64,000 bases of DNA from NCBI RefSeq assembly GCF_902506535.1, contig NZ_LR733826.1, forward strand, positions 217,079 to 281,078, in the 5' to 3' direction. A program made the position numbers and the translations under genes. Shown in pieces: positions 48,053 to 55,994 of the stretch. How positions within the stretch are numbered: the first letter of the stretch is position 1; each line of letters opens with the position of its first letter. The notes below the pieces were generated by a model. That model had not been told where the DNA came from. It did not search any database and saw nothing but the letters and a program-made list of their open reading frames with translations. Origin of the DNA: Pseudomonas sp. 8Z. GTDB taxonomy: Bacteria > Pseudomonadota > Gammaproteobacteria > Pseudomonadales > Pseudomonadaceae.

Positions 48053-48961
48053 CTATTCCCCGCTGCCTGTTGAGCCGTAGGCCAGTTGCCAGAAGCCGTA
48101 GCCACCGGCTGCACGAGCCTCGGCACCGAACTTGAATTTCTTGCGGTTGAACACGTCATCCGCTTTCGGGTCGATCTGCTGTACGAAGTTGGGGGCTTCG
48201 CGTTCCTGGTAGATGAACGGCTTGACCGGCAGGCTGGTGTCGAGCAGGAACCAGGCGGTATCCGACTCGATGCGTGCATCCACCACCAGTTCGGCGGTGC
48301 CCTTGTAGGGGTTGGCCTTGCCATCTTCCAGGCGGTCGTTGGTTAGCAAGGCCTTGGCGATGTCTTCCAGGGCTGGGCCAACCAGCAGAATGGTCGGCTT
48401 GATGCCCAGCGGGCGCCCATCCTCATCCTTGAACTTGCGCATAGCGGTGCAGCCAGCGCCATAGCTGGCACGGGCTGCCGCCTGGCTGGCAATCGACAGC
48501 GCTGCCGTGCCCTTGTTGCTGACGCTGCCGCTACCAACCGGGTGGTCAGTGTCGAAGAAGTACTGCCCGTCATAGCAGCGGTTGGTGAAGGCACCATTAA
48601 CCAGCTCGTAAACGATCTCGTCCGGCAACTGCTTGGCCGAGTGTCCCGCCATCTGCGCTTGCGGCGCATAGATGCCCATTTGGTCATCCTTGATGTGATT
48701 GCGGTCGACCTCGACGGTGGCTTCCCAGTCTTCGTTCTCGACGGTGTAGGTGTAGGCCTTCAGGTTCTTGACGTGCTTTTCACCGATCCAGCGGCGCATG
48801 CGCGGGAAGGCGCTCAGCCAGGCATACAGGTTGCTGCCCGTACTGGAGGGCACCTTCATGGCGATCTTTTCCCAACTGGTGGGCGCCGCCGCGAATGCGT
48901 TGTCGAACAGGGTTTTCAGGCCGACGAATGCCGCCTGGATGGACTCTTTATTGATCAGCAT
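48053..48961 (-). CDS. Mu gpT-like major head subunit
   Basis: A 302-residue capsid protein, the length of Mu gpT. LINKESIQAAFVGLKTLFDNAFAAAPTSWEKIAMKVPSSTGSNLYAWLSAFPRMRRWIGEKHVKNLKAYTYTVENEDWEATVEVDRNHIKDDQMG is characteristic of the family, as are FFDTDHPVG and ALLTNDRLEDGKANPYKGTAELVVDARIES. The start at 48961 was chosen over 49021. The next gene is already a tail gene, so everything between head and tail (connector, sheath, tube) was deleted. Confidence 0.92.
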   Translation of the reverse strand: MLINKESIQAAFVGLKTLFDNAFAAAPTSWEKIAMKVPSSTGSNLYAWLSAFPRMRRWIGEKHVKNLKAYTYTVENEDWEATVEVDRNHIKDDQMGIYAPQAQMAGHSAKQLPDEIVYELVNGAFTNRCYDGQYFFDTDHPVGSGSVSNKGTAALSIASQAAARASYGAGCTAMRKFKDEDGRPLGIKPTILLVGPALEDIAKALLTNDRLEDGKANPYKGTAELVVDARIESDTAWFLLDTSLPVKPFIYQEREAPNFVQQIDPKADDVFNRKKFKFGAEARAAGGYGFWQLAYGSTGSGE

Positions 48962-49043
48962 ATATTGAGTGCCTATCTGTAATTTTGATTTTATGAATTC
49001 GGTGCATTGAAGGTTTTTCAATGCAGTATTGATGTGGCGTGTA

Positions 49044-49607
49044 TTAGCCTGCTTGGAGTGCCTGGTTTATTTCATTGAGTTGGTGGAAAAGTTGATCGCG
49101 CTCATGCTTGAGGCGCTCTTCCTCTTCTTCCGCCTCTTGTACCAGTACCATCCGCTCAGCTCGGTCAAGATCACCTTGGGATGTCCAGTTAGATTGTTGG
49201 CTGTCACGCAAGCAACTCATTAACTTGCTTTGTATGGTTTCCGGGAATAGAAAACATAGGGCGTCACCTAGAGACTCAGGCGCAATGACCTCATCCAGTA
49301 TCTTGCCAGCTTCGCGAGATTCAAATTCACTCCAGCGCATAGAGCTATGCGGAACAATCCCTGCGGCTCCGCTTCTAGATTTTCGGCTCCCGAGCCATAG
49401 TGCAGCATAGCGCTCTCCGCGCATCTTTATTTCATTCGAGAAATAATGCTCGTAATCCGCAAGGGATAAGGTTTTGTTTTGGAGTTTTCTTTTTTTATCG
49501 CTGGCTTGGGAGATTTTTAGGGTTAATTCTTCGACTCCCTGGTTTATAGCAAGCCTGGCCTCTCGGATGGACTCTAGCGCAGTCTTAGCAGCATCAATAG
49601 TTTTCAT
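49044..49607 (-). CDS. Uncharacterised phage-element protein
   Basis: A 187-residue protein with predicted helices at both ends: TIDAAKTALESIREARLAINQGVEELTLKISQASDKKRKL, and a C-terminal acidic coiled coil AERMVLVQEAEEEEERLKHERDQLFHQLNEINQAL. The middle has ALWLGSRKSRSGAAGIVPHSSMRWSEFESREA. I do not recognise it. The start at 49607 has AAGGAG 6 bases upstream; it lies 10 bases after the Mor-like gene and is AT-richer than its neighbours. By position it would be a middle or late gene. Confidence 0.75.
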   Translation of the reverse strand: MKTIDAAKTALESIREARLAINQGVEELTLKISQASDKKRKLQNKTLSLADYEHYFSNEIKMRGERYAALWLGSRKSRSGAAGIVPHSSMRWSEFESREAGKILDEVIAPESLGDALCFLFPETIQSKLMSCLRDSQQSNWTSQGDLDRAERMVLVQEAEEEEERLKHERDQLFHQLNEINQALQAG

Positions 49608-49617
49608 TGTTGACTCC

Positions 49618-49962
49618 TTATTTTTCTTGGCGCCGAGATTGGCGCTCTTTTGCAATTATGTCGTACGTGGTTTGGCTTGATATGCGATGACGTTTAGCTA
49701 TGTTCGCTACAGGGTCGCCACTTTTCCACTCTTCAAAAATTTCTTGATTGCGTATTGCGAGCTCAATGGTGCGGCCAAGAGGAATATAAAGAACTTGCCC
49801 GCCAATGACGTTGCACAACTCCACCACGCAATCCCTGGCCAGCTCTTCTGCTGCTTTTGGGTTGTCGAGCTTTTTATTAATTGCGTGCTCAAGAACGCTT
49901 TTCATCTCCTGGATAGTCCCTGACCATTTTCGCTCTGTGTTTTTTATATGGGTCGAAGCCAT
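49618..49962 (-). CDS. Mor/C-family transcriptional activator
   Basis: A 114-residue protein with the Mor domain of phage Mu middle-gene activators: ELARDCVVELCNVIGGQVLYIPLGRTIELAIRNQEIFEEWKSGDPVANIAKRHRISSQTTYDIIAKERQSR. The IGG...YIP strand and the C-terminal HTH are conserved. It would switch on the genes to its left. The ATG at 49962 was preferred to 50025. Its presence supports a Mu-like rather than lambda-like origin. Confidence 0.9.
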   Translation of the reverse strand: MASTHIKNTERKWSGTIQEMKSVLEHAINKKLDNPKAAEELARDCVVELCNVIGGQVLYIPLGRTIELAIRNQEIFEEWKSGDPVANIAKRHRISSQTTYDIIAKERQSRRQEK

Positions 49963-50490
49963 GAATTTGCCCTGTTGGATTTCATTTCCTTGAAATATTT
50001 TGCTAGCCGATCTTATGAATCGCATTTCAGCCTTGTGAAAGAACTCACACAGCTAGCTTTGAATGGACGATGTTTAGAGGCAGGTGTCTTACAGAGCCTT
50101 GCTGCTGAGAAGCACCGGAAGACAACGCCAGGTTTTTCGCTAGTTTTCTGCAGAGGCGACGAATGGCATGCGAGTAACGGCAAGGTAGCGCCACTTATAT
50201 TTGAAAGCTGGGCGGCTCTTATCGTTGTTGCCTAAGAAATGAGGGGGAGATTTGATAATCGAGGACGTCGTTGCGAAGCAAGAACAGCAACAAGCGTAAG
50301 GCTGAATCTGGAGGAAGCCCGTAGCTGCCTCTCACAGCGTTTTTCGAGGCAGGGTGCTACCGTCGCCCTCGCTCGCTGCTAGGGCCGCGTTAAACCTGCG
50401 TTAAATTCACGTATAGCCGTATTCTCGATGCGGGCGCGATGCCCAATACACCGACAGATGCTGATATCTGGATTTTCAGCGTTCTTCGGC
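49963..50490. other. 528-bp stretch without a recognised gene
   Basis: I see no frame with a plausible protein on either strand. This is the position between early and middle genes of a Mu-like phage, where lysis and regulator genes normally stand, so it may be a deletion scar. It would also hold the promoter used by the Mor-like protein. Confidence 0.5.
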
Positions 50491-51166
50491 TTAGCTGGTG
50501 AGTCGGTTGAGGGCTGCAACATACTGAGCGAACGGAATGGCCAGGCGCTTTGGGGCGGGGTAGTGATGGCCTTTTTTGTACCATGTGTCCCATAGGTCTT
50601 GTTCTGGGTGATCGTTGGTAATGCCCATGCACCACTTATAGCCAACCAGCGCGTTACACCAGCCAGCAAGATAGATAGCCAGAAAAATGTGCATGAGGTG
50701 CCTGGGGACGTCATTAACCGCTTGGGGGCGATCCAGAGAGACGGTTAAGCATTGCTGCGAGTTCATGTCTCTCCAGCCGGCACCAACGATCTCCCCTAAA
50801 TTCTCAACCATGACCTTTGCCTGCTCACTTTTGGCGTTGGGCAGGTGCAGTGTTACATCTTTCAGGGATAACCCCAGTAGGCCTCTGACAGTTTCGATTT
50901 TTTCTTTGATGGTTTTCAACTGCTCGTCTGGCGCGAAGATAACGAACTGATGGCGTAGGTTTTTTTGCTTGAGGTCTGGCGGTAGCTGAATATAAAGCGG
51001 ATAGAGAAGCGGGTTCAGGTAAATAAAGGTCTTGCGTTGCCCGAGTGGGTCAGTGTGCGTGGTGTCAGTTAGAGCCCGTTGTGCCCATTCAGGCGTTTGA
51101 ACCGCCCCGGGTTTCGCGGAGGCTATTGTGTTTGAGTCAGGCGGTAGTTGGGATGGCCGTCTGACT
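50491..51166 (-). pseudogene. Gene fragment lacking its start, joined to a 42-bp inverted repeat
   Basis: The frame is open from the stop at 50491 back to about 51166 and reads, from its upstream part, PPDSNTIASAKPGAVQTPEWAQRALTD, then QRKTFIYLNPLLYPLYIQLPPDLKQKNLRHQFVIFAPDEQLKTIKEKIETVRGLLG and on to AQYVAALNRLTS, about 225 residues. No ATG or GTG is available; a TTG at 50919 would give 142 residues but cuts the continuous sequence. The 5' end runs into the inverted repeat at 51099-51202. I do not recognise the family. It is probably a gene truncated by the rearrangement that created the repeat. Confidence 0.6.
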
Positions 51167-51202
51167 CAAACACAATAGCCTCCGCGAAACCCGGGGCGGT
51201 TC
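51099..51202. repeat. Perfect 42-bp inverted repeat with a 20-base loop
   Basis: Arms 51099-51140 and 51161-51202 are exact reverse complements (GAACCGCCCCGGG... to ...GTTTGAGTCAG and its mirror). The loop is 51141-51160. The right arm is the 3' end of the next gene, and the left arm is coding for the fragment on the other side, in a different frame. No T-run follows, so a simple terminator is unlikely. Confidence 0.95.
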
Positions 51203-51847
51203 AGTTATCTCTTCTAGTTTTAGGTCGGTTATGTCGATGGATATCAAGGGGTAGCCTGAGCATTTGCTAGCAATGGCTTTACGGCCATCGAATGCGTGCC
51301 CGTATTCAATTTCGACCCCCGCTAAGATTGTAGGATTCTTGAGAACAGCCTTTCCGAGCACCGCCACATCCAGCCTGTAATAGCTAGACAAGGGTGGTGG
51401 TGTGGCAATCTTGTGTTCCATAACAATCGCCTCAGCTCCCAGCAGCAGATTGCCTGCCAAATGGAACTCGGTTACTGATTCGTCTTTGTAAGCCCAGGGC
51501 AGGGCAAGGCCAGCGTCGAGGCGTCGCTGTAATTCGACGGCGATAAGCTCCTTGGCGCGTTTGTGTTGTGGGCTTTCACTGGTTTGCCGAAGCCGTTCTT
51601 TTTCTTCATCATCAAAAACGACTTTGGCATTAACGCCGCGCCGACCTGTATAGTTCCTGAAGTGAGAACGGCGAGTGCATTTGTCTCCCACGAATACAGG
51701 GCTGACCCAGCTAACAAGTCTTGGCGGGTCGTCAGGGGTGACTAGGGGCCAAAGGTTTCGGTAGTGCTCTCGGCTCGTAATATCGAAGCAGCTAATCGTT
51801 TCCTGCAGTTCGCCTTTCCGATTGAAAAATATGCGGGCTTTGTCCAT
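51137..51847 (-). CDS. Uncharacterised protein with CoiA-like/nuclease-like core; 3' end altered
   Basis: A 236-residue protein. The N-terminal part has DKCTRRSHFRNYTGRRGVNAKVVFDDEE and EAIVMEHKIATPPPLSSYYRLDVAVLGKAVLKNPTILAGVEIEYGHAFDGRKAIASKCSGYPLISIDITDLKLEEI. The pattern D..V......GVEIEYG...D..K......G.PLI.IDI resembles a PD-(D/E)XK nuclease core as in CoiA-like proteins; this is inference. The last 14 or so residues (PPRVSRRLLCLSQTAIPTTA) come from the inverted-repeat arm and probably replace the true C-terminus. Confidence 0.6.
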   Translation of the reverse strand: MDKARIFFNRKGELQETISCFDITSREHYRNLWPLVTPDDPPRLVSWVSPVFVGDKCTRRSHFRNYTGRRGVNAKVVFDDEEKERLRQTSESPQHKRAKELIAVELQRRLDAGLALPWAYKDESVTEFHLAGNLLLGAEAIVMEHKIATPPPLSSYYRLDVAVLGKAVLKNPTILAGVEIEYGHAFDGRKAIASKCSGYPLISIDITDLKLEEITEPPRVSRRLLCLSQTAIPTTA

Positions 51848-51924
51848 TTAGCTGCTCTGCTACTCACTGATGACGGTGCTACGGTATCAGCACTCCAATC
51901 GGTGCCAAAGCCAAAACGTAGTCT

Positions 51925-52545
51925 TCAAGTTGCACAAGCCGGAATACCCTCGGGCTTGAGGATGAATACCACCTTGCCCAGGTTCGGGTCATAGAGCCGT
52001 CCGCCGCGTTGAACCATGGGCGGGCGCGGCCCGGTGTAGCGACTGCTGAGCAAGCTGTATCGGGCGTTTCTATCCCCTGGCTTTTCGGCAAGCAGCTCGA
52101 CATAGCCGGCGCGGTTCAGCCACTTCAAGTAGCTGCGGGCACTCCAGAGCGAGACAGTCACTGTGGCCGACGCATGCTCTGCAAGTTGCCTGGCACTGAG
52201 CGTGCCGAGAATGCGCAGGGTGCGCCACATTGCTTCATTGCCTTGGCCTGCTGTACTGGCGTTGCCTTGCCGGGTTACAGCGGGCGCTTCGATGCCGGTG
52301 TCCTTTGTCAGGCGCAGTGTCTGCTCTTCAAAATGATCTGCCCCTGCAATGCGTTCCAGATAGCCAGCTTTCTCCAGGGACTGGATATAACTACGCACGG
52401 TTGCGTCATGGACATTGGCGCGGCGAGCGATATGGTAGCCGGTGAAGCCCTCGGCCTTCTCCCGCATGGCTTCCCACATGCGTTGCCGGTTGCTCTTGCC
52501 CCGGATCAGCTCTTTGTGTGCCGGTTTGCGGCCTTGTTTAGCCAT
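51925..52545 (-). CDS. Winged-helix DNA-binding protein of the element
   Basis: A 206-residue basic protein with two HTH units: MWEAMREKAEGFTGYHIARRANVHDATVRSYIQSLEKAGYLERI (about 23-67) and MWRTLRILGTLSARQLAEHASATVTVSLWSARSYLKWLNRAGYVELL (about 106-152). Both match winged-helix regulators. It starts 3 bases after the MuB-like gene ends, so the three genes transposase, ATPase and this one form an operon. A role in transposition or early control is inferred from place. Confidence 0.8.
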   Translation of the reverse strand: MAKQGRKPAHKELIRGKSNRQRMWEAMREKAEGFTGYHIARRANVHDATVRSYIQSLEKAGYLERIAGADHFEEQTLRLTKDTGIEAPAVTRQGNASTAGQGNEAMWRTLRILGTLSARQLAEHASATVTVSLWSARSYLKWLNRAGYVELLAEKPGDRNARYSLLSSRYTGPRPPMVQRGGRLYDPNLGKVVFILKPEGIPACAT

Positions 52546-52548
52546 GGC

Positions 52549-53268
52549 TCAGTTCCGCCGTAGCGGGGCATCGCCCGTGAACCAGCCACGTTCGCCCCAT
52601 TGCGCCAGGCCGATGCTGTCGAGGCACAGCGCGGCGGCTTCGGACTGGACATAGTGAAGGTTGACGACGATACGGCGCAGACAGCCGCGCACGGCCTTGC
52701 AGAGGTCTTGCAGTAGGTCGTCCTGGATGTGCAGGTTTGGGCAGTTCGCATCGGCCAGGGCGCGCATGTCGTCAGGTGTGGCAGGTAGAGCGGGCACCCA
52801 CTCCAGAACGCGATTGTGCAGTCGCTCGCGCTTGAGCATGGACTGCGGCACCCGCTCTTCACCGATCAGCACAATGGTGCCGTGACTGGCGTTGTAGATA
52901 TCGGTGAGGACGTTGGCAATGGCCTTGTCCAGAAGGTATTGCGCGTCATCTATAAGCAAGGGCCGGCGACTGCGCGAGAGCTGTTCGGCAATCTGGTCGA
53001 CCATCTCTGACATGGTGCGTAACGGGAGAATGGCCATTTCTTTCAGGATGGCAGCGAGGAAGGCTTTCTTCGTCCAGGTGTCCCGGCATTCGACGTAGTA
53101 GCCGCGATAGATGTTGGCCGCGAAGTTGGCGCCCACGGTTTTGCCCAGGCCGCTGGCACCGTACATCACCACCAGCCCAGGCAGATTGCTGGGGCGGTTT
53201 TGCGCACGCTCTATGGCACTAGCCAGCAGCCCCACATTGGTCAACGGTACGATCTGCGATCCGTTCAT
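52549..53268 (-). CDS. MuB-like AAA+ ATPase, transposition target protein
   Basis: A 239-residue AAA ATPase. Walker A: VVMYGASGLGKTVG (about 36-49). Walker B: RRPLLIDDAQYLLDKAI (about 99-115); a sensor region VLIGEERVPQSMLKR follows. MuB proteins deliver target DNA and activate the transposase. Its ATG at 53268 has GGAGAAG upstream; a frame to 53502 would overlap the transposase gene deeply and is rejected. It lies 22 bases after the transposase stop. Confidence 0.9.
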   Translation of the reverse strand: MNGSQIVPLTNVGLLASAIERAQNRPSNLPGLVVMYGASGLGKTVGANFAANIYRGYYVECRDTWTKKAFLAAILKEMAILPLRTMSEMVDQIAEQLSRSRRPLLIDDAQYLLDKAIANVLTDIYNASHGTIVLIGEERVPQSMLKRERLHNRVLEWVPALPATPDDMRALADANCPNLHIQDDLLQDLCKAVRGCLRRIVVNLHYVQSEAAALCLDSIGLAQWGERGWFTGDAPLRRN

Positions 53269-53290
53269 AGTCTTCTCCGTCTCGGCCTGC

Positions 53291-55297
53291 TCAACGTGCG
53301 GGTATGGCGTGCTCGAATACGCGCCGAATAGCGTGATAGTCAGGGTGTTCGGGGTAGCGCTGGTGCCATAGAGCCTCCTCATCTGACAGGCTTTCGCCAG
53401 CCTGCAGGCGGGCATCCAGGCGCTGCCAGAGTCGATAGCGGGCCATCGCATCGTCCGGCACCTTGAAGAGCGCTGGCACCGGCGCGGCCAGAAGTGCGGC
53501 ATGCTGACGGGCGGCGGCTAGCTGCTCCTGGCTGTAGTCGATAACAGGTTCTGAAACTAGCTCGACACGCTGTCCGGTCAGGTTCTCCAGCTTGGCCACG
53601 GTCTTCTTGAACTGGCCCTTGGCCTGTTTGGCATAGCCTTGCTCGACTATCGACGGTGCTATGTAGTCGCTGGCATTACCGTTCAGCTTGGCTTCGCCGA
53701 TCAGCTCGCCACTCATGGTGCGTACCCACACCCGAGATGCGTCGCGCACGTCATAGGCAACCCGTACCTGCTTGCCATGTAGGTCAGCCAGGGCATCCAG
53801 TGCATAGCGTTCGCCAGCCCAGGCGATTTCGCCGCGCATGGTCTTGCGGACGATCTGCGGGCGAAATAGGTCGTTCACCACTTCGGGCGGTGCCGTGAGT
53901 GGTTGCCAACCCTTGGCAATGGTGGCATCCCACGCTTCCTGCGGCGTCATGTGCCGACGCTGGTAAGTCTGCGGGTCGCGTATCTTGGGCAAGCCCCGGT
54001 GTGGCCTGTGGTTGTAGGCTTCTAGCTCTGCCTCAGCACCGGCCAGGAACTCTGCGAAGGTAGGCATCAGGCTTGTACGGCCAGCATCGCGCAGTTGTTG
54101 CCGAGTGATCTTGTGCACCTTATTACCTGCATGCCGATCCATGTCGGCGCCCAGGTAACTCGGGATCTTCTTGGCCGCGTTTACCCAGATGGTTTGATGG
54201 GCACGCTCGATCAATCCACGGGCCTGGCTGTTGTAGGGCAGGGCGTGAATCATGCTGCCGCCTAGGCGTTCTACGACTTCCCGGACGGTGTGGTTCTTGT
54301 AGCCTGGGCCGTTATCGACATAGAACATCACGAACATGCCGCCCCGTTGCACGGCATCACGTAGGGCATCGAGCACGACGATGTGTGACTCGGCCTCACC
54401 GACCGAAAAGCCAAGGGCGCGCCGCGTGGCTACATCTATTACTGTGGTGATTTCGGGGCGGTAGGGTTTGCCGGTGCGCGGGTTCAGCACCTCGGCATCA
54501 AAGGTATGCCCATCGGCGGTATAGACCTCGCCAGGCAGCATGTTCTTTGTGTCGCGCCGATTGAATGCCTTGTGCGCTTTGCCTTCCTGGGCGCTGCAGC
54601 GGCCAAGCATGCGGGCATCGACGCTCAGCTTATTAAGGAAGCGCCGCACCTGATGAATGCTCGGGCGTTCGCCAGAGTGTTTGCCTGCGAACTCCGCATA
54701 GCTGGCCTCAACGCTGGGCTTGGTCGGGCGCTGATAGCAGCGCAGAAAGTCCGCTGCCCACTCAGGCACGTTCACGTCCACCTTGCGGCGGGCCGGGGCT
54801 AAGCCAGCCTCGCCATGCTGTTTGTAGTCGGCCAGCCAGCGTTTTAGCGTCCGCTCCGATAGATTGCGACCGCTGGCTTTGCGGTCATTGGCACGCTCCA
54901 GGCGTTCAGCCAGGTAAGGGGAAAGCTCACCGGCCTTGGCCTGAGTAACCAGCAGAGCGATGGCCTGGCGTTGCGAGGTCACTTTGTCCAAATGCTCTAT
55001 CTCGCGGATAAAGGCCAGGCGAGCGGCCATGACTGAGCGTTGCTTATCGTTCAAGCGTGACGACGAAAGCGCGTCACGCTCTATAGTTTCCGGCGAGGTG
55101 GAGGCACCCACAGCCTTTGCCAGCAAGGCCTGTTGGGTCTCGGCTGGCAGCGACGTGAAGGCGTATTCGCTGGCTTTGCTACCAATTCGGCGCTGGCTAC
55201 TCCAGCTCGCACGCTGGGCGAAGCTGCGGATTGCGCGGGGCGTAGTAGGCAGGCCTGGCAGGCTGGCGAGTTCCTGGGCGGTGTACCAAGTATTCAT
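53291..55297 (-). CDS. Mu-like DDE transposase (MuA family)
   Basis: A 668-residue transposase. The N-terminal HTH (1-65: MNTWYTAQELASLPGLPTTPRAIRSFAQRASW) is the Mu-type DNA-binding domain; a second HTH is near 150-180 (LSERTLKRWLADYKQHGEAGL). The integrase-like core has Asp near 264 (VYTADGHTF), Asp near 327 (FYVDNGPGYKN) and Glu near 362 (GLIERAHQTIW), so the DDE triad is intact. A Mu transposase C-terminal domain follows. ATG at 55297; GTG at 55303 is possible. The protein looks complete, so the element might still be mobilised. Confidence 0.93.
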   Translation of the reverse strand: MNTWYTAQELASLPGLPTTPRAIRSFAQRASWSSQRRIGSKASEYAFTSLPAETQQALLAKAVGASTSPETIERDALSSSRLNDKQRSVMAARLAFIREIEHLDKVTSQRQAIALLVTQAKAGELSPYLAERLERANDRKASGRNLSERTLKRWLADYKQHGEAGLAPARRKVDVNVPEWAADFLRCYQRPTKPSVEASYAEFAGKHSGERPSIHQVRRFLNKLSVDARMLGRCSAQEGKAHKAFNRRDTKNMLPGEVYTADGHTFDAEVLNPRTGKPYRPEITTVIDVATRRALGFSVGEAESHIVVLDALRDAVQRGGMFVMFYVDNGPGYKNHTVREVVERLGGSMIHALPYNSQARGLIERAHQTIWVNAAKKIPSYLGADMDRHAGNKVHKITRQQLRDAGRTSLMPTFAEFLAGAEAELEAYNHRPHRGLPKIRDPQTYQRRHMTPQEAWDATIAKGWQPLTAPPEVVNDLFRPQIVRKTMRGEIAWAGERYALDALADLHGKQVRVAYDVRDASRVWVRTMSGELIGEAKLNGNASDYIAPSIVEQGYAKQAKGQFKKTVAKLENLTGQRVELVSEPVIDYSQEQLAAARQHAALLAAPVPALFKVPDDAMARYRLWQRLDARLQAGESLSDEEALWHQRYPEHPDYHAIRRVFEHAIPAR

Positions 55298-55353
55298 AGG
55301 CACCTCTATCTGTGCCTGCCGGCCCAGTCATTTGGCTGGGCCGGCATGGTCTA

Positions 55354-55614
55354 TCAAACGGCCTGGCGTGCGGTGCTGAACAGCGCTTCCGCGTCATCGA
55401 CCAGCAGGAGAAGTGCCCGAGAGACCTGCGCCACATCACGGCGCCCGCCATCCTCGGTAGTGCAGGTGCTGAGAACAGTCAGCAGTTCCTGGACTGCGCC
55501 AAGGCGCCATTCAGCGGCGTCCATCAGCTCACGTTGCGGGGCGCTACCGTCCACATACAGCACGGGCTTGGTACCGCCTTGGGAGCCGGACTCCAGAGGT
55601 TTGAAGTTAGCCAT
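55354..55614 (-). CDS. Small early-region protein, 86 residues
   Basis: The frame reads MANFKPLESGSQGGTKPVLYVDGSAPQRELMDAAEWRLGAVQELLTVLSTCTTEDGGRRDVAQVSRALLLLVDDAEALF. The helical end with VQ.L...L..C......D...VSR.L..L..DA is common in small proteins next to MuA-like or DUF3077-type genes of Pseudomonas phages; I do not assign a family. The ATG at 55614 overlaps the stop of the upstream small gene. It is 56 bases before the transposase. Confidence 0.7.
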   Translation of the reverse strand: MANFKPLESGSQGGTKPVLYVDGSAPQRELMDAAEWRLGAVQELLTVLSTCTTEDGGRRDVAQVSRALLLLVDDAEALFSTARQAV

Positions 55615-55828
55615 GGGCCACCTCCTGAGCATTCAGGGCAGTTTGCAGGTGCTTGATCAGTTCGGTTGCAGCAGAGTGGGACAGCGCGAGGCTGATAGGG
55701 CCGGCATCCAGGGTGATGCGGCCTTGATTCCAGGCATACATTTCGACGCTGTGACCATCTAGTTTGCCGTCTGCAACGTAGACGACGCCTGAGATAATGC
55801 TGCTTCGCTGAGTGAGCTGGTTACGCAT
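55607..55828 (-). CDS. Small early-region protein, 73 residues
   Basis: The frame reads MRNQLTQRSSIISGVVYVADGKLDGHSVEMYAWNQGRITLDAGPISLALSHSAATELIKHLQTALNAQEVAHG. It seems a compact beta-rich domain with a final helix. It overlaps both neighbours by 8 bases, so the three small genes form a tight operon in front of the transposase. No function recognised. Confidence 0.7.
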   Translation of the reverse strand: MRNQLTQRSSIISGVVYVADGKLDGHSVEMYAWNQGRITLDAGPISLALSHSAATELIKHLQTALNAQEVAHG

Positions 55829-55994
55829 GGCTCACCTCCTGAGCATCCAAGGCGCGTGCCTTGGCCATGGCGGCGTTGTAGCGCTCCAGGCGAACGGAAA
55901 GGGACGAGTCAGCGCGAAGGGCCGCGAGAGCAAGGGCACGAAATGCTGCCGAGCGATTTTTGGCGGACGGATTGGGGGCGTGAGTCTGTTGCAT
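55821..55994 (-). CDS. Small early-region protein, 57 residues
   Basis: The frame is MQQTHAPNPSAKNRSAAFRALALAALRADSSLSVRLERYNAAMAKARALDAQEVSHA. TAGGAGCACCACC before the ATG is a good ribosome site, and the end overlaps the next gene by 8 bases. The protein is helical, basic and Ala-rich. No family recognised. It is the first gene of the early operon. Confidence 0.65.
   Translation of the reverse strand: MQQTHAPNPSAKNRSAAFRALALAALRADSSLSVRLERYNAAMAKARALDAQEVSHA

Noticed and set aside
51099..51202. The large palindrome as a simple terminator
   Set aside because: No T-run on either side and the arms are coding; its length and perfection point to an inverted duplication.
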